A stretch of DNA of 5,844 nt from Spirochaetaceae bacterium (GCA_031267475.1 JAIRZA010000050.1:1-5844); one strand, 5' to 3'; shown: positions 1 through 5,611, counted from the stretch's first letter. Notes: generated by a model not told the origin, from the letters alone. Made by a program: numbers and translations.

Positions 1-20
1 GAGCCCGGAAGCAAAAAAAA

Positions 21-49
21 TTGACAAACACAGGTTTTTGATTTATTGT
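21..49 (+). promoter_or_regulatory. Probable sigma-70 promoter of the bgl operon
   Basis: A perfect -35 hexamer TTGACA lies at 21-26. Seventeen bases later comes TATTGT (44-49), which matches the -10 consensus at four of six positions. An overlapping extended -10 candidate (TGT followed by TATAGA, 47-55) also exists but would sit too far from the -35. Transcription would start near base 56, just at the 5' arm of the inverted repeat at 58-90 and about 40 bases before the RAT. The position upstream of a RAT and an antiterminator gene is what is expected for an autoregulated bgl operon. The -10 choice is uncertain. Confidence 0.6.
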
Positions 50-57
50 TATAGATA

Positions 58-90
58 CTTGGTCAGGAACACGGTTAGTTGTTGACCAAG
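58..90 (+). promoter_or_regulatory. 8-bp inverted repeat at the expected 5' end of the leader
   Basis: CTTGGTCA (58-65) is exactly complementary to TGACCAAG (83-90), with 17 bases between the arms. The repeat begins within a few bases of the predicted transcript start and ends six bases before the RAT. As RNA it would be a 5' stem-loop that could protect the leader from decay. As DNA it could be an operator for an unknown repressor. The arms are directly seen; the role is a guess. Confidence 0.5.
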
Positions 91-95
91 ATATA

Positions 96-125
96 GGATT
101 GTTACTGATACAATCAGGCATTACC
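96..125 (+). promoter_or_regulatory. Ribonucleic antiterminator (RAT) for a LicT/BglG protein
   Basis: The 30-base element starts GGATTGTTACTG (96-107), has CAGGC at 116-120 and ends ACC at 123-125. These are the conserved blocks of RAT sites in bgl, lic and sac leaders. The upper stem is CTGAT (105-109) paired with ATCAG (113-117). Binding of the active antiterminator dimer to such a hairpin normally prevents formation of an overlapping terminator. It lies 48 bases before the gene for its likely ligand, implying autoregulation of the whole operon. A competing six-pair fold, GATTGT (97-102) with ACAATC (110-115), is possible inside the same element. Confidence 0.92.
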
Positions 126-158
126 TTATTCCCAAAAAGTTTTCGATGGCCGAGGTGA
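121..158 (+). promoter_or_regulatory. Possible alternative hairpin overlapping the RAT 3' arm
   Basis: TTACCTT (121-127) can pair with GAGGTGA (152-158) through seven pairs, two of them G-U. CCA (132-134) with TGG (147-149) could extend it. The hairpin shares bases 121-125 with the RAT, so the two are mutually exclusive, as expected of the off structure. Unlike the usual bgl leader there is no run of T after it, so it does not look like an intrinsic terminator. Its 3' arm is instead a strong Shine-Dalgarno-like sequence. The fold is weak and the regulatory reading is inference. Confidence 0.3.
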
Positions 159-160
159 AC

Positions 161-176
161 AAAGGGAAATGTAGTG
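161..176 (+). promoter_or_regulatory. Ribosome binding site and GTG start of the antiterminator gene
   Basis: AAAGGGA (161-167) sits six bases before the GTG at 174. This start places the conserved NNN of the RNA-binding domain at residues 8-10, exactly as in LicT-type proteins, so it is preferred. A stronger anti-16S match, GAGGTGA (152-158), lies 15 bases upstream of the GTG. An ATG at 169 overlaps the start but runs straight into TAG (172-174), forming a start-stop pair. Confidence 0.6.
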
Positions 177-1040
177 ACTAGTATTCGTAAATGTAATAAC
201 AACATTATCTTTGCCGAAAACAATGGGCAGCAAGTCATAGCCCTAGGAAAAGGACTCGGCTTTAACCTGCATCCAGGGGACGAAGTAGAAATGTCCCTTG
301 TCGAAAAAGTATTCGTCCCGCAGGAAACAATCCAGCTAAACCGTTTTTCTGAAATCCTCGCCGATCTGCCATACGAATATGTAATCTTATCCAGCAAAAT
401 TGTAGACCTTGGCAAGGCGCGTTTAGGACAGGCGCTCAATCAAAGCATAGTCATCGCGCTTGCCGACCACCTTAGCTTCGCCGCCCGCCGGCTGCGCGAC
501 AAGCTGGATATTCCCATGCCGCTGGAATGGGATATTAAACACATATATCCGGCGGAGTTTGCCATAGGCGAGGAAGCGCTCAACATAATAAAAACCGAAA
601 CAGGAATTGACTTTCCCCGCACAGAGGCCGCGGCAATCACGCTGCACTTTATAAACGCCGAATCCGACCTTGCGGATATGCCGAACACAATCAAAACGTC
701 AAATATAATCCAAAAATCCGTAAACATCGTAGAAGCGCACTATAAAACCGTAATTGACGAACACACCTTTGATTTCAGCGGATTCATCGCGCTGCTGCGG
801 AACACCGTCATGCGCTTTATGTACCAAAATAAAGAAAAACACATTCAGGAAGACATGGTGCTATACGAACTACTGCGCAAACGCTACAGCCGCGCGTTTG
901 ACTGCGCCGAAAAAGTCGCTTTATTTATCGAAAAAGAGCACGGCTGGCAACTCACAAACAATGATATTTCGTTTTTGACACTTTATATCGACAGAATTAC
1001 CGCGAACAGCGATTCTGATAAAACCAAGCAGGAGGATTAA
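174..1040 (+). CDS. licT: LicT/BglG-family transcriptional antiterminator
   Basis: This cytoplasmic RNA-binding regulator is expected to bind the RAT at 96-125 and allow expression of the operon when beta-glucosides are present. Residues 1-55 form the CAT RNA-binding domain, with NNN at 8-10, GKGLGF at 25-30 and VEKVF at 43-47. Two PTS regulation domains follow. PRD1 (about 65-170) keeps both phosphorylatable histidines, His99 in ADHLSFA and His158 in ITLHFINAE. PRD2 (about 175-280) aligns well with LicT but has Leu207 in FIALLR and Tyr271 in LTLYIDR where LicT has histidines. The known family mechanism is inhibition by the permease through PRD1 and activation by HPr through PRD2, so the second input is probably missing here. 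The 288-residue length is slightly above the usual 275-280. It ends two bases before the permease gene, and its last codons contain that gene's ribosome binding site. Confidence 0.95.
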   Translation: MTSIRKCNNNIIFAENNGQQVIALGKGLGFNLHPGDEVEMSLVEKVFVPQETIQLNRFSEILADLPYEYVILSSKIVDLGKARLGQALNQSIVIALADHLSFAARRLRDKLDIPMPLEWDIKHIYPAEFAIGEEALNIIKTETGIDFPRTEAAAITLHFINAESDLADMPNTIKTSNIIQKSVNIVEAHYKTVIDEHTFDFSGFIALLRNTVMRFMYQNKEKHIQEDMVLYELLRKRYSRAFDCAEKVALFIEKEHGWQLTNNDISFLTLYIDRITANSDSDKTKQED

Positions 1041-1042
1041 TT

Positions 1043-2989
1043 GTGGCTAAAGATTTTGTAAAAACGGCTCAGGGAGTTTTAAGCAGCGTCGGGGGGAAAG
1101 ATAACATCAAAAGCCTTGTACACTGCGCGACACGACTCAGGTTCACACTGTTGGACCAAACAAAAGCCGACGATGAGGCGGTGAAAAGCACCGCCGGGGT
1201 TGTCAGCGTGGTAAAAGCGGGCGGATTGTATCAAGTAGTTATCGGCAACGATGTCCATGAAGTGTTTGTCGAGCTTGAAAAACTCGGCGCTCCCGCCGGC
1301 GGCGCGTCCGCTTCCAGCGGGGGGGGGGGGGGCGAGAAGCAATCTATCGGCGATATGCTGATAGGCACTATCAGCGGAGTATTCACGCCCATACTACCCG
1401 GCTTGATGGGCATAGGCATCATCAAAGGACTCCTCGCCATATTCTCGGTATGCTTCCCGGAATGGGCTGCGTCCGGCGATATGTCGTACACGATTATGCA
1501 CACCGCAGGCGATGCGCTGATGTACTTCTTTCCAATCTTTGTCGCGTACACCGCCTCGCAGCGTTTTGGACTGGACCCAATAGTCGGCATGATTATCGGC
1601 GCGGCGCTGGTATACCCGTCCATAGTCGAAAGATACCCGTTTGGACCGTGGGGCGTGAACGAATTTTTCGGCGTGAACATCCTTGTCATGATGCGGTACA
1701 GCGGCACCGTGCTACCGTCAATTTTCGCCGTGTACGGGGCAAGCAAGCTATACAAACAATTACGCAAAACACTGCCTTCGGCAATCAAGAACTTCATCGC
1801 GCCTTTTGCGACAATACTCATAACGGTACCCCTAATGTTCCTAATCGTAGGCCCGATATTCGGCGCGGTAGGCGTTGGAATTCAACTTGGCGTGCAGGGA
1901 ATAGTAAGCATTAAATTTATCGGACCCGTAATAATCGGACTCATCCTCGGCGCGTTTTGGCAGGTGCTCGTTATTTTCGGACTGCACTGGGCGGTAATAC
2001 CAATAGCCATTCAGGAAGCGTCCGTCCCCAACGCGCTTTTTGGCGGACACGGCGTTACCCTGCTTTTGGCGTACATACAAGTAGCGGTAATCGCTCAGGT
2101 AGGCGCGGTTTTCGCAATGGCGGCGCGGATAAAAAACAGCGAGCGACGGTCCGCGGCCATAGCCGCGGGCATAGGCGGCATATTCGGAATTACAGAGCCC
2201 ATCATTTACGGCTTTACCCTGCCAAAAAGAAGCCCCTTCATGCTCGCCTGCGTCGCGGGCGCGGTATCCGGCGGACTGGCCGGACTCTTTGGCAGCTTCA
2301 ATGCCGATGGATACGGGATGGCCATGCAGATGGGAGCTATGGGCGTGTTCGCGTATCCCAGCTACCTGCTTCCAGGGTTCGCCGGCTCCACGATGAATCT
2401 TGTCATCATCCTGTTGATGAGCGCGTTATCGATAATAGGCGCGTTTTTGATGGTGTATTTCTCGTATAAACCGGATGCGGCGGAGCTAAAAAACGAGGAC
2501 GCGGCGCGTATAGACACGTCAAAAGTGGATACGGCAAAGGCAAAAAAGATTTACGCGCCGGTAAAAGGCCGCGTAATGGACATTAAGCAGTCCGCAGACG
2601 CGGCGCACCAGCAGGAGGCGCTTGGCAAAGGCGTATGTTTTATGCCTCTGGGCGGAAAGATTTACGCTCCGGTCGACGGCGTGGTTGACATGGTGTTCGA
2701 CACAAAACACGCGGTAAACATCGTTTCCAACGACGGCGTAGAACTGCTCATACACTGCGGAATCGACACGGTAAAACTAGGCGGCAAAGGCTTCACCGTA
2801 CACGTGAAAGAAGGCGACAAAGTCAACGCCGGACAACTGCTTTTCGAGTACGACAAAGACATAATAGCCCGCGCCGGTTACAGCCTTGAAACACAACTAG
2901 CCGTCTGCAACACAGATAACTATAAGCGGATAACACAGGCCAAAGCAGGTGAAACGGCGGTCGGCGATATTGTACTGTATATTGAGTGA
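1043..2989 (+). CDS. bglF: Beta-glucoside PTS permease, EIIBCA
   Basis: This inner-membrane transporter takes up and phosphorylates beta-glucosides. Domain order is IIB-IIC-IIA, as in BglF/BglP. IIB (1-82) has the phosphocysteine Cys28 in HCATRLRF. IIC (about 103-475) consists of many hydrophobic segments, with GLHW at 313-316 and the substrate-site motif GITEP at 382-386. IIA (about 502-640) has the phosphohistidine His571 in LLIHCGIDTV and the auxiliary His556 in TKHAVNI. The length of 648 residues is normal. Translation starts at GTG, seven bases after AGGAGG (1030-1035), which lies inside the end of the antiterminator gene, suggesting coupling. The IIB-IIC linker (83-102) is rich in Gly, Ala and Ser and carries Gly93-97, encoded by a run of 14 G. 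Exact sugar preference (salicin, arbutin, cellobiose or other) cannot be read from sequence. Confidence 0.95.
   Translation: MAKDFVKTAQGVLSSVGGKDNIKSLVHCATRLRFTLLDQTKADDEAVKSTAGVVSVVKAGGLYQVVIGNDVHEVFVELEKLGAPAGGASASSGGGGGEKQSIGDMLIGTISGVFTPILPGLMGIGIIKGLLAIFSVCFPEWAASGDMSYTIMHTAGDALMYFFPIFVAYTASQRFGLDPIVGMIIGAALVYPSIVERYPFGPWGVNEFFGVNILVMMRYSGTVLPSIFAVYGASKLYKQLRKTLPSAIKNFIAPFATILITVPLMFLIVGPIFGAVGVGIQLGVQGIVSIKFIGPVIIGLILGAFWQVLVIFGLHWAVIPIAIQEASVPNALFGGHGVTLLLAYIQVAVIAQVGAVFAMAARIKNSERRSAAIAAGIGGIFGITEPIIYGFTLPKRSPFMLACVAGAVSGGLAGLFGSFNADGYGMAMQMGAMGVFAYPSYLLPGFAGSTMNLVIILLMSALSIIGAFLMVYFSYKPDAAELKNEDAARIDTSKVDTAKAKKIYAPVKGRVMDIKQSADAAHQQEALGKGVCFMPLGGKIYAPVDGVVDMVFDTKHAVNIVSNDGVELLIHCGIDTVKLGGKGFTVHVKEGDKVNAGQLLFEYDKDIIARAGYSLETQLAVCNTDNYKRITQAKAGETAVGDIVLYIE
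1319..1332 (+). repeat. Poly-G tract of 14 within the permease gene
   Basis: Fourteen consecutive G encode Gly93-96 and the first two bases of Gly97 in the linker between IIB and IIC. The present length is in frame. Gain of one G would send translation into a frame open until TAA at 1912-1914. Loss of one G would stop translation at TGA 1359-1361. Homopolymers of this length are prone to slippage during replication, and also to sequencing error. Confidence 0.95.
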
Positions 2990-3035
2990 AAGGCGGCGAT
3001 TTCAAAATCGAATCCTTTAACAAGAGCTTGAAACC

Positions 3036-3069
3036 GCAAAACGCGGCGCATTAATGCGCCGCGTTTTGC
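3036..3069. terminator. Perfect 34-bp palindrome, probable bidirectional terminator or attenuator
   Basis: The left arm 3036-3052 is the exact reverse complement of 3053-3069. The GC-rich stem CGCGGCGCATT is flanked by AAAA on the left and TTTT on the right, so it has terminator character in both directions, although the T run is short. It lies 47 bases after the permease stop and upstream of the glucosidase gene. It may therefore reduce read-through or mark an mRNA 3' end, leaving permease and glucosidase at different levels. A role as RNA stabiliser is the main alternative. Confidence 0.6.
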
Positions 3070-3077
3070 AAGTCCAA

Positions 3078-3099
3078 TACCGGCTATACAGAGCCGGTA
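3078..3099 (+). promoter_or_regulatory. Second spacer hairpin, 8-bp stem
   Basis: TACCGGCT (3078-3085) pairs perfectly with AGCCGGTA (3092-3099) around a six-base loop. It is not followed by a T run, so it is not a classical terminator. It lies eight bases after the 34-bp palindrome. Function is unknown; mRNA processing or stability is plausible. Confidence 0.4.
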
Positions 3100-3118
3100 A
3101 AACTTTACGTAACCACAG

Positions 3119-3152
3119 GGCTTTCCACAAAACTTCAGTTTTGGGGAAAGCC
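3119..3152 (+). promoter_or_regulatory. Third spacer hairpin, immediately before the glucosidase RBS
   Basis: GGCTTTCC (3119-3126) pairs with GGAAAGCC (3145-3152). After one A-G mismatch, CAAAAC (3128-3133) pairs with GTTTTG (3138-3143), closing a TTCA loop. This 14-pair stem ends five bases before the Shine-Dalgarno AAGGAG (3158-3163) and leaves it single-stranded. Such a structure could protect a processed downstream mRNA, or present the ribosome site. Function is inference. Confidence 0.45.
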
Positions 3153-3169
3153 GCCATAAGGAGAAAAAA

Positions 3170-4603
3170 ATGGCGTTTCCAAAAAATTTTTTATGGGGCG
3201 GCGCGATTGCCGCTCATCAGGCGGAGGGCGCGTATCTCGAAGGCGGGAAGGGACTCGCGACGTGCGACGTGATCCACGGCGGAAAAGACCGGTGGGCGGA
3301 GATATCCAATCCGGCGGCGATTCGCGCAAATATCGAAAATCCGCAAGGCTATTTCCCGGAACACACGGCGTCTGATTTTTACCACCATTATAAAGAGGAT
3401 ATAGCTCTTTTTGCCGAAATGGGTTTCAAGACATTCCGGCTGTCTATCGCGTGGGCGCGAATCTTCCCAAACGGCGATGACGCTGCGCCGAATGAAGAAG
3501 GTCTCGCCTTTTACGATTCCGTTTTTGACGAGTGCCTCAAGTACGGCATTGAGCCTTTAGTAACGCTTTCCCACTGGGAAATGGCGATAAATCTGACGCT
3601 AAAACACAACGGCTGGTCAAGCCGCGAACTAATTCCGCTTTTCGAGCGTTATGCAAAAACAGTGTTTGCCCGTTACAAGGACAAAGTCAAATACTGGCTT
3701 ACATTTAACGAGATTAACATGACGTTTCACGCGCCTTTTCTGGGCTCCGGCGTACTGATTGACCAGCAGCAAGACCACGAAGCGCTCTGTTTCCTCGCCT
3801 GCCATAACCAGCTTGTAGCAAGCGCCCTCGCGGTAAAAGCCTGCCACGAAATGCTGCCCGGCGCAAAAATCGGCAGCATGGCAGCCACAATGACAGCCTA
3901 TCCGTATAGCTCACGCCCGGAAGACACATGGGAAAAAATGAAACTGGAGCGAAAAAACTATTGCCTCACGGACGTGCAGGCGCGTGGTGTTTATCCCGCG
4001 TGGTTAAAAAAATATCTTGCGCGGAAAGGCATCGTCTTGAACATAACCGCGGAGGATGAAAAAATTCTGCGCGAAAACACCGTGGATTTTGTATCCTTTA
4101 GTTACTATTCAACAAGCGCCGTTTCAACAGACCCCGCAGTCGCGGAAAATAAAGGCAGCGGCAACCTTTTTGGCGGTATCAAAAACCCTCACCTCAAATC
4201 TTCGGAATGGGGCTGGCAGATAGACCCGCTGGGGTTGAGGATCACGCTCAATTTTCTGTACGACCGCTACCAAAAGCCGCTGTTTATCGTGGAAAACGGA
4301 CTCGGCGCAAAAGACACGCTCACGCCGGACGGCGCTATTAATGACGACTACCGCATCGAATATCTGCGGGAACACATCAAGGCGGTAAAGCAGGCGATAG
4401 AAAAGGACGGCGTGGAGATATGGGGCTATACCACATGGGGCTGCCTCGACATCATCAGCGCCTCTAATGGAGAAATTTCAAAGCGCTATGGATTTATCTA
4501 TGTTGACAAAGACGACGAAGGCAATGGGACGTTGAATCGTTCCCGTAAAAAAAGTTTTTTCTGGTACAAGGACATTATCACGAGCAACGGTGAAAATTTG
4601 TAA
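3170..4603 (+). CDS. bglA: 6-phospho-beta-glucosidase, glycoside hydrolase family 1
   Basis: This cytoplasmic enzyme hydrolyses the phosphorylated beta-glucoside delivered by the permease, releasing glucose 6-phosphate and the aglycone or sugar. The GH1 N-terminal signature FPKNFLWGGA starts at residue 3, His16 and Gln17 are in the expected sugar-contact position, and TFNEIN places the acid/base Glu181. IVENGLG places the nucleophile Glu375. The C-terminal segment from Ser430 through SKRYGFIYVD, with Lys438 and Tyr440, matches the phosphate-binding loop of 6-phospho enzymes rather than plain glucosidases. Its 477 residues are typical. The ATG follows AAGGAG (3158-3163) by six bases. It follows the permease gene after a 180-base spacer with three hairpins, so its expression may be tuned separately. 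Equivalent genes are named bglB, bglH, bglA or ascB in different species. Confidence 0.95.
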   Translation: MAFPKNFLWGGAIAAHQAEGAYLEGGKGLATCDVIHGGKDRWAEISNPAAIRANIENPQGYFPEHTASDFYHHYKEDIALFAEMGFKTFRLSIAWARIFPNGDDAAPNEEGLAFYDSVFDECLKYGIEPLVTLSHWEMAINLTLKHNGWSSRELIPLFERYAKTVFARYKDKVKYWLTFNEINMTFHAPFLGSGVLIDQQQDHEALCFLACHNQLVASALAVKACHEMLPGAKIGSMAATMTAYPYSSRPEDTWEKMKLERKNYCLTDVQARGVYPAWLKKYLARKGIVLNITAEDEKILRENTVDFVSFSYYSTSAVSTDPAVAENKGSGNLFGGIKNPHLKSSEWGWQIDPLGLRITLNFLYDRYQKPLFIVENGLGAKDTLTPDGAINDDYRIEYLREHIKAVKQAIEKDGVEIWGYTTWGCLDIISASNGEISKRYGFIYVDKDDEGNGTLNRSRKKSFFWYKDIITSNGENL

Positions 4604-4642
4604 AAGCAGGGTTGTTGCAATCTCAAATATTTAGGAGTTACT

Positions 4643-5458
4643 ATGAAAATAAAAATTTTAACTGCTTGTATGGTTATTTTGTGCGCCGCAAATAGTTTTG
4701 CCGGGGCGAAGTCCGAAAAATCAAACGCGCTCACGATTTATATTGCGCGGCACGGGCAGACTGTATTCAACCTAATGGATAGGGTACAGGGGATTTCTGA
4801 TGCTGTTCTGACTGAAAAAGGTGTTGCTGGCGCGGTTAATATGGGAAAAGGGCTTAGGGATGTTCCGTTTACAGCCGTATATTCCAGCGACCTTGGACGC
4901 GCCAGGGAGACAGCCCGTCTAGCGATGGAACAGAACCGCGCGACAAAAAAATGGCTTGTCAACGAAAAAACTGAACTCCGCGAAGTGAGTTTTGGCATTT
5001 TTGAGGGGGATCCTAACTGGATGATGTACGCCGCGTTTGGGAAATATCTTGGGCTCGACATTCCTGAAAGCGCCGCGTCTATAGAAACAGCGACCGCCCC
5101 AATACTCCAGCACTATAACGGCGATATGAAAAGGTTTTTTGAGGAGCTTGCGGACTTTAACAAAAAAGTTGACACAGAGTACAGAATTTCTGAGGATTCC
5201 GCGGAAGTATACGCCCGTTTGAAAAACGGTATGGCGGCTATTATTTCCGAAAATCCTAACGGCGGGAATGTAATGCTTGTAGCGCACGGCCAGTCAATCT
5301 CGTTCCTGCTCGCGGCAATGGGTGTTGAAGTTTCAAAGCCGCTTGGAAATTCCAGCGTTACAAAGCTGGTCTACGATTACAAGGAAAAAACCTACAGCAT
5401 TGAAGGTGTCGCCGGCGACATGAGTTATACAGAAGCTGGCTCAACGCTGGCGCGTTGA
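4643..5458 (+). CDS. Predicted exported histidine phosphatase (phosphoglycerate mutase-like)
   Basis: Residues 1-20 look like a Sec signal peptide: MKIKIL, a hydrophobic core, and probable cleavage after SFA at 20. VILC at 11-14 is only a poor lipobox. The mature protein is a branch-1 histidine phosphatase, with RHGQT at 36-40 (His37 is the phospho-acceptor), Arg86, Arg88 and Glu89 in LGRARET, FGIFEG at 117-122, and the second catalytic VAHGQS with His215. Export makes a glycolytic mutase role unlikely. Hydrolysis of a phosphorylated compound in the periplasm or at the surface is more likely, but the substrate is unknown. It starts at ATG six bases after AGGAG (4633-4637), 39 bases downstream of the glucosidase with no visible terminator or promoter, so co-transcription is likely. 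The last codons (GSTLAR and the TGA) lie inside a repeat that occurs again at 5736-5787, so the C-terminus may have been changed by repeat insertion. Confidence 0.88.
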   Translation: MKIKILTACMVILCAANSFAGAKSEKSNALTIYIARHGQTVFNLMDRVQGISDAVLTEKGVAGAVNMGKGLRDVPFTAVYSSDLGRARETARLAMEQNRATKKWLVNEKTELREVSFGIFEGDPNWMMYAAFGKYLGLDIPESAASIETATAPILQHYNGDMKRFFEELADFNKKVDTEYRISEDSAEVYARLKNGMAAIISENPNGGNVMLVAHGQSISFLLAAMGVEVSKPLGNSSVTKLVYDYKEKTYSIEGVAGDMSYTEAGSTLAR

Positions 5459-5490
5459 GCTCCGGAGTTTCGCACAGCGAAACTCCACGC
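5438..5490. repeat. Double-hairpin repeat, copy A1
   Basis: This 53-base unit holds two hairpins. GCTCAACGC (5439-5447) pairs with GCGTTGAGC (5452-5460), and GGAGTTTCGC (5464-5473) pairs with GCGAAACTCC (5477-5486). It matches A2 (5736-5787) except for one indel and three substitutions, all in loops or the short spacer. The first hairpin contains the phosphatase stop codon. There is no T run, so it is not a classical terminator. Confidence 0.85.
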
Positions 5491-5512
5491 CCATGATGAG
5501 ACTCCAGCGGCT

Positions 5513-5586
5513 GGCAGCCGCGTATGCCAATCGCTTTTACCGGAGCGAAGACACGAAGTGAAAACGGCTTACTGACTGCCGCCGCG
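5513..5586. repeat. Repeat unit B, copy B1
   Basis: This 74-base unit begins GGCAGCCGCGTATG and ends GCCGCCGCG. It matches B2 (5662-5734) with about ten differences, mostly grouped in the middle (5539-5544) and near 5563-5576. Shared core words are AATCGCTTTTA and CGAAGACACGAAGTGAA. It is preceded by TGAGACTCC (5497-5505), also found before B2 at 5632-5640. It appears to be part of an imperfect duplication of 5480-5586 onto 5614-5734. Confidence 0.8.
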
Positions 5587-5611
5587 TAGCGGACTGAAAC
5601 CCGCTGGCGGC
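5578..5611 (+). repeat. GC-rich hairpin bridging the two repeat copies
   Basis: GCCGCC (5578-5583) pairs with GGCGGC (5606-5611), and, after a four-base bulge on the left, AGCGG (5588-5592) pairs with CCGCT (5601-5605). The 3' arm contains AACCCGCTGGCGG, a word repeated in the hairpin at 5805-5820. No T run follows. Confidence 0.5.

Noticed and set aside
1231..1821. Minus-strand open frame of 196 codons inside the permease gene
   Set aside because: It lies wholly opposite the well-supported permease, contains a proline run that is the complement of the poly-G tract, and has no family features. It is a shadow of the codon bias of the real gene.
1957..2469. Plus-strand second-frame open reading frame of 170 codons in the permease gene
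   Set aside because: The protein is very rich in Arg and Gly with no membrane segments or motifs, while the other frame encodes the conserved IIC domain. It is a shadow frame.
3028..3042. TTGAAACCGCAAAAC as a catabolite response element (cre)
   Set aside because: It resembles the CcpA consensus but misses the final conserved C by one position and overlaps the 34-bp palindrome. There is no independent sign of CcpA control.
3181..3192. AAAAAATTTTTT palindrome at the start of the glucosidase gene
   Set aside because: It encodes the expected GH1 N-terminal residues PKNFLW and is explained by codon choice; no regulatory role is supported.
4547..4560. AAAAAAAG followed by TTTTTT near the end of the glucosidase gene as a programmed frameshift site
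   Set aside because: The in-frame protein continues with the normal GH1 C-terminal sequence to a typical length, so frameshifting is not needed. The codons simply encode Lys-Lys-Ser-Phe-Phe.
4611..4642. Separate promoter for the phosphatase gene in the 39-base gap
   Set aside because: The gap is too short to hold a full promoter upstream of the ribosome site, and no good -35/-10 pair is seen. A promoter inside the end of the glucosidase gene cannot be excluded.
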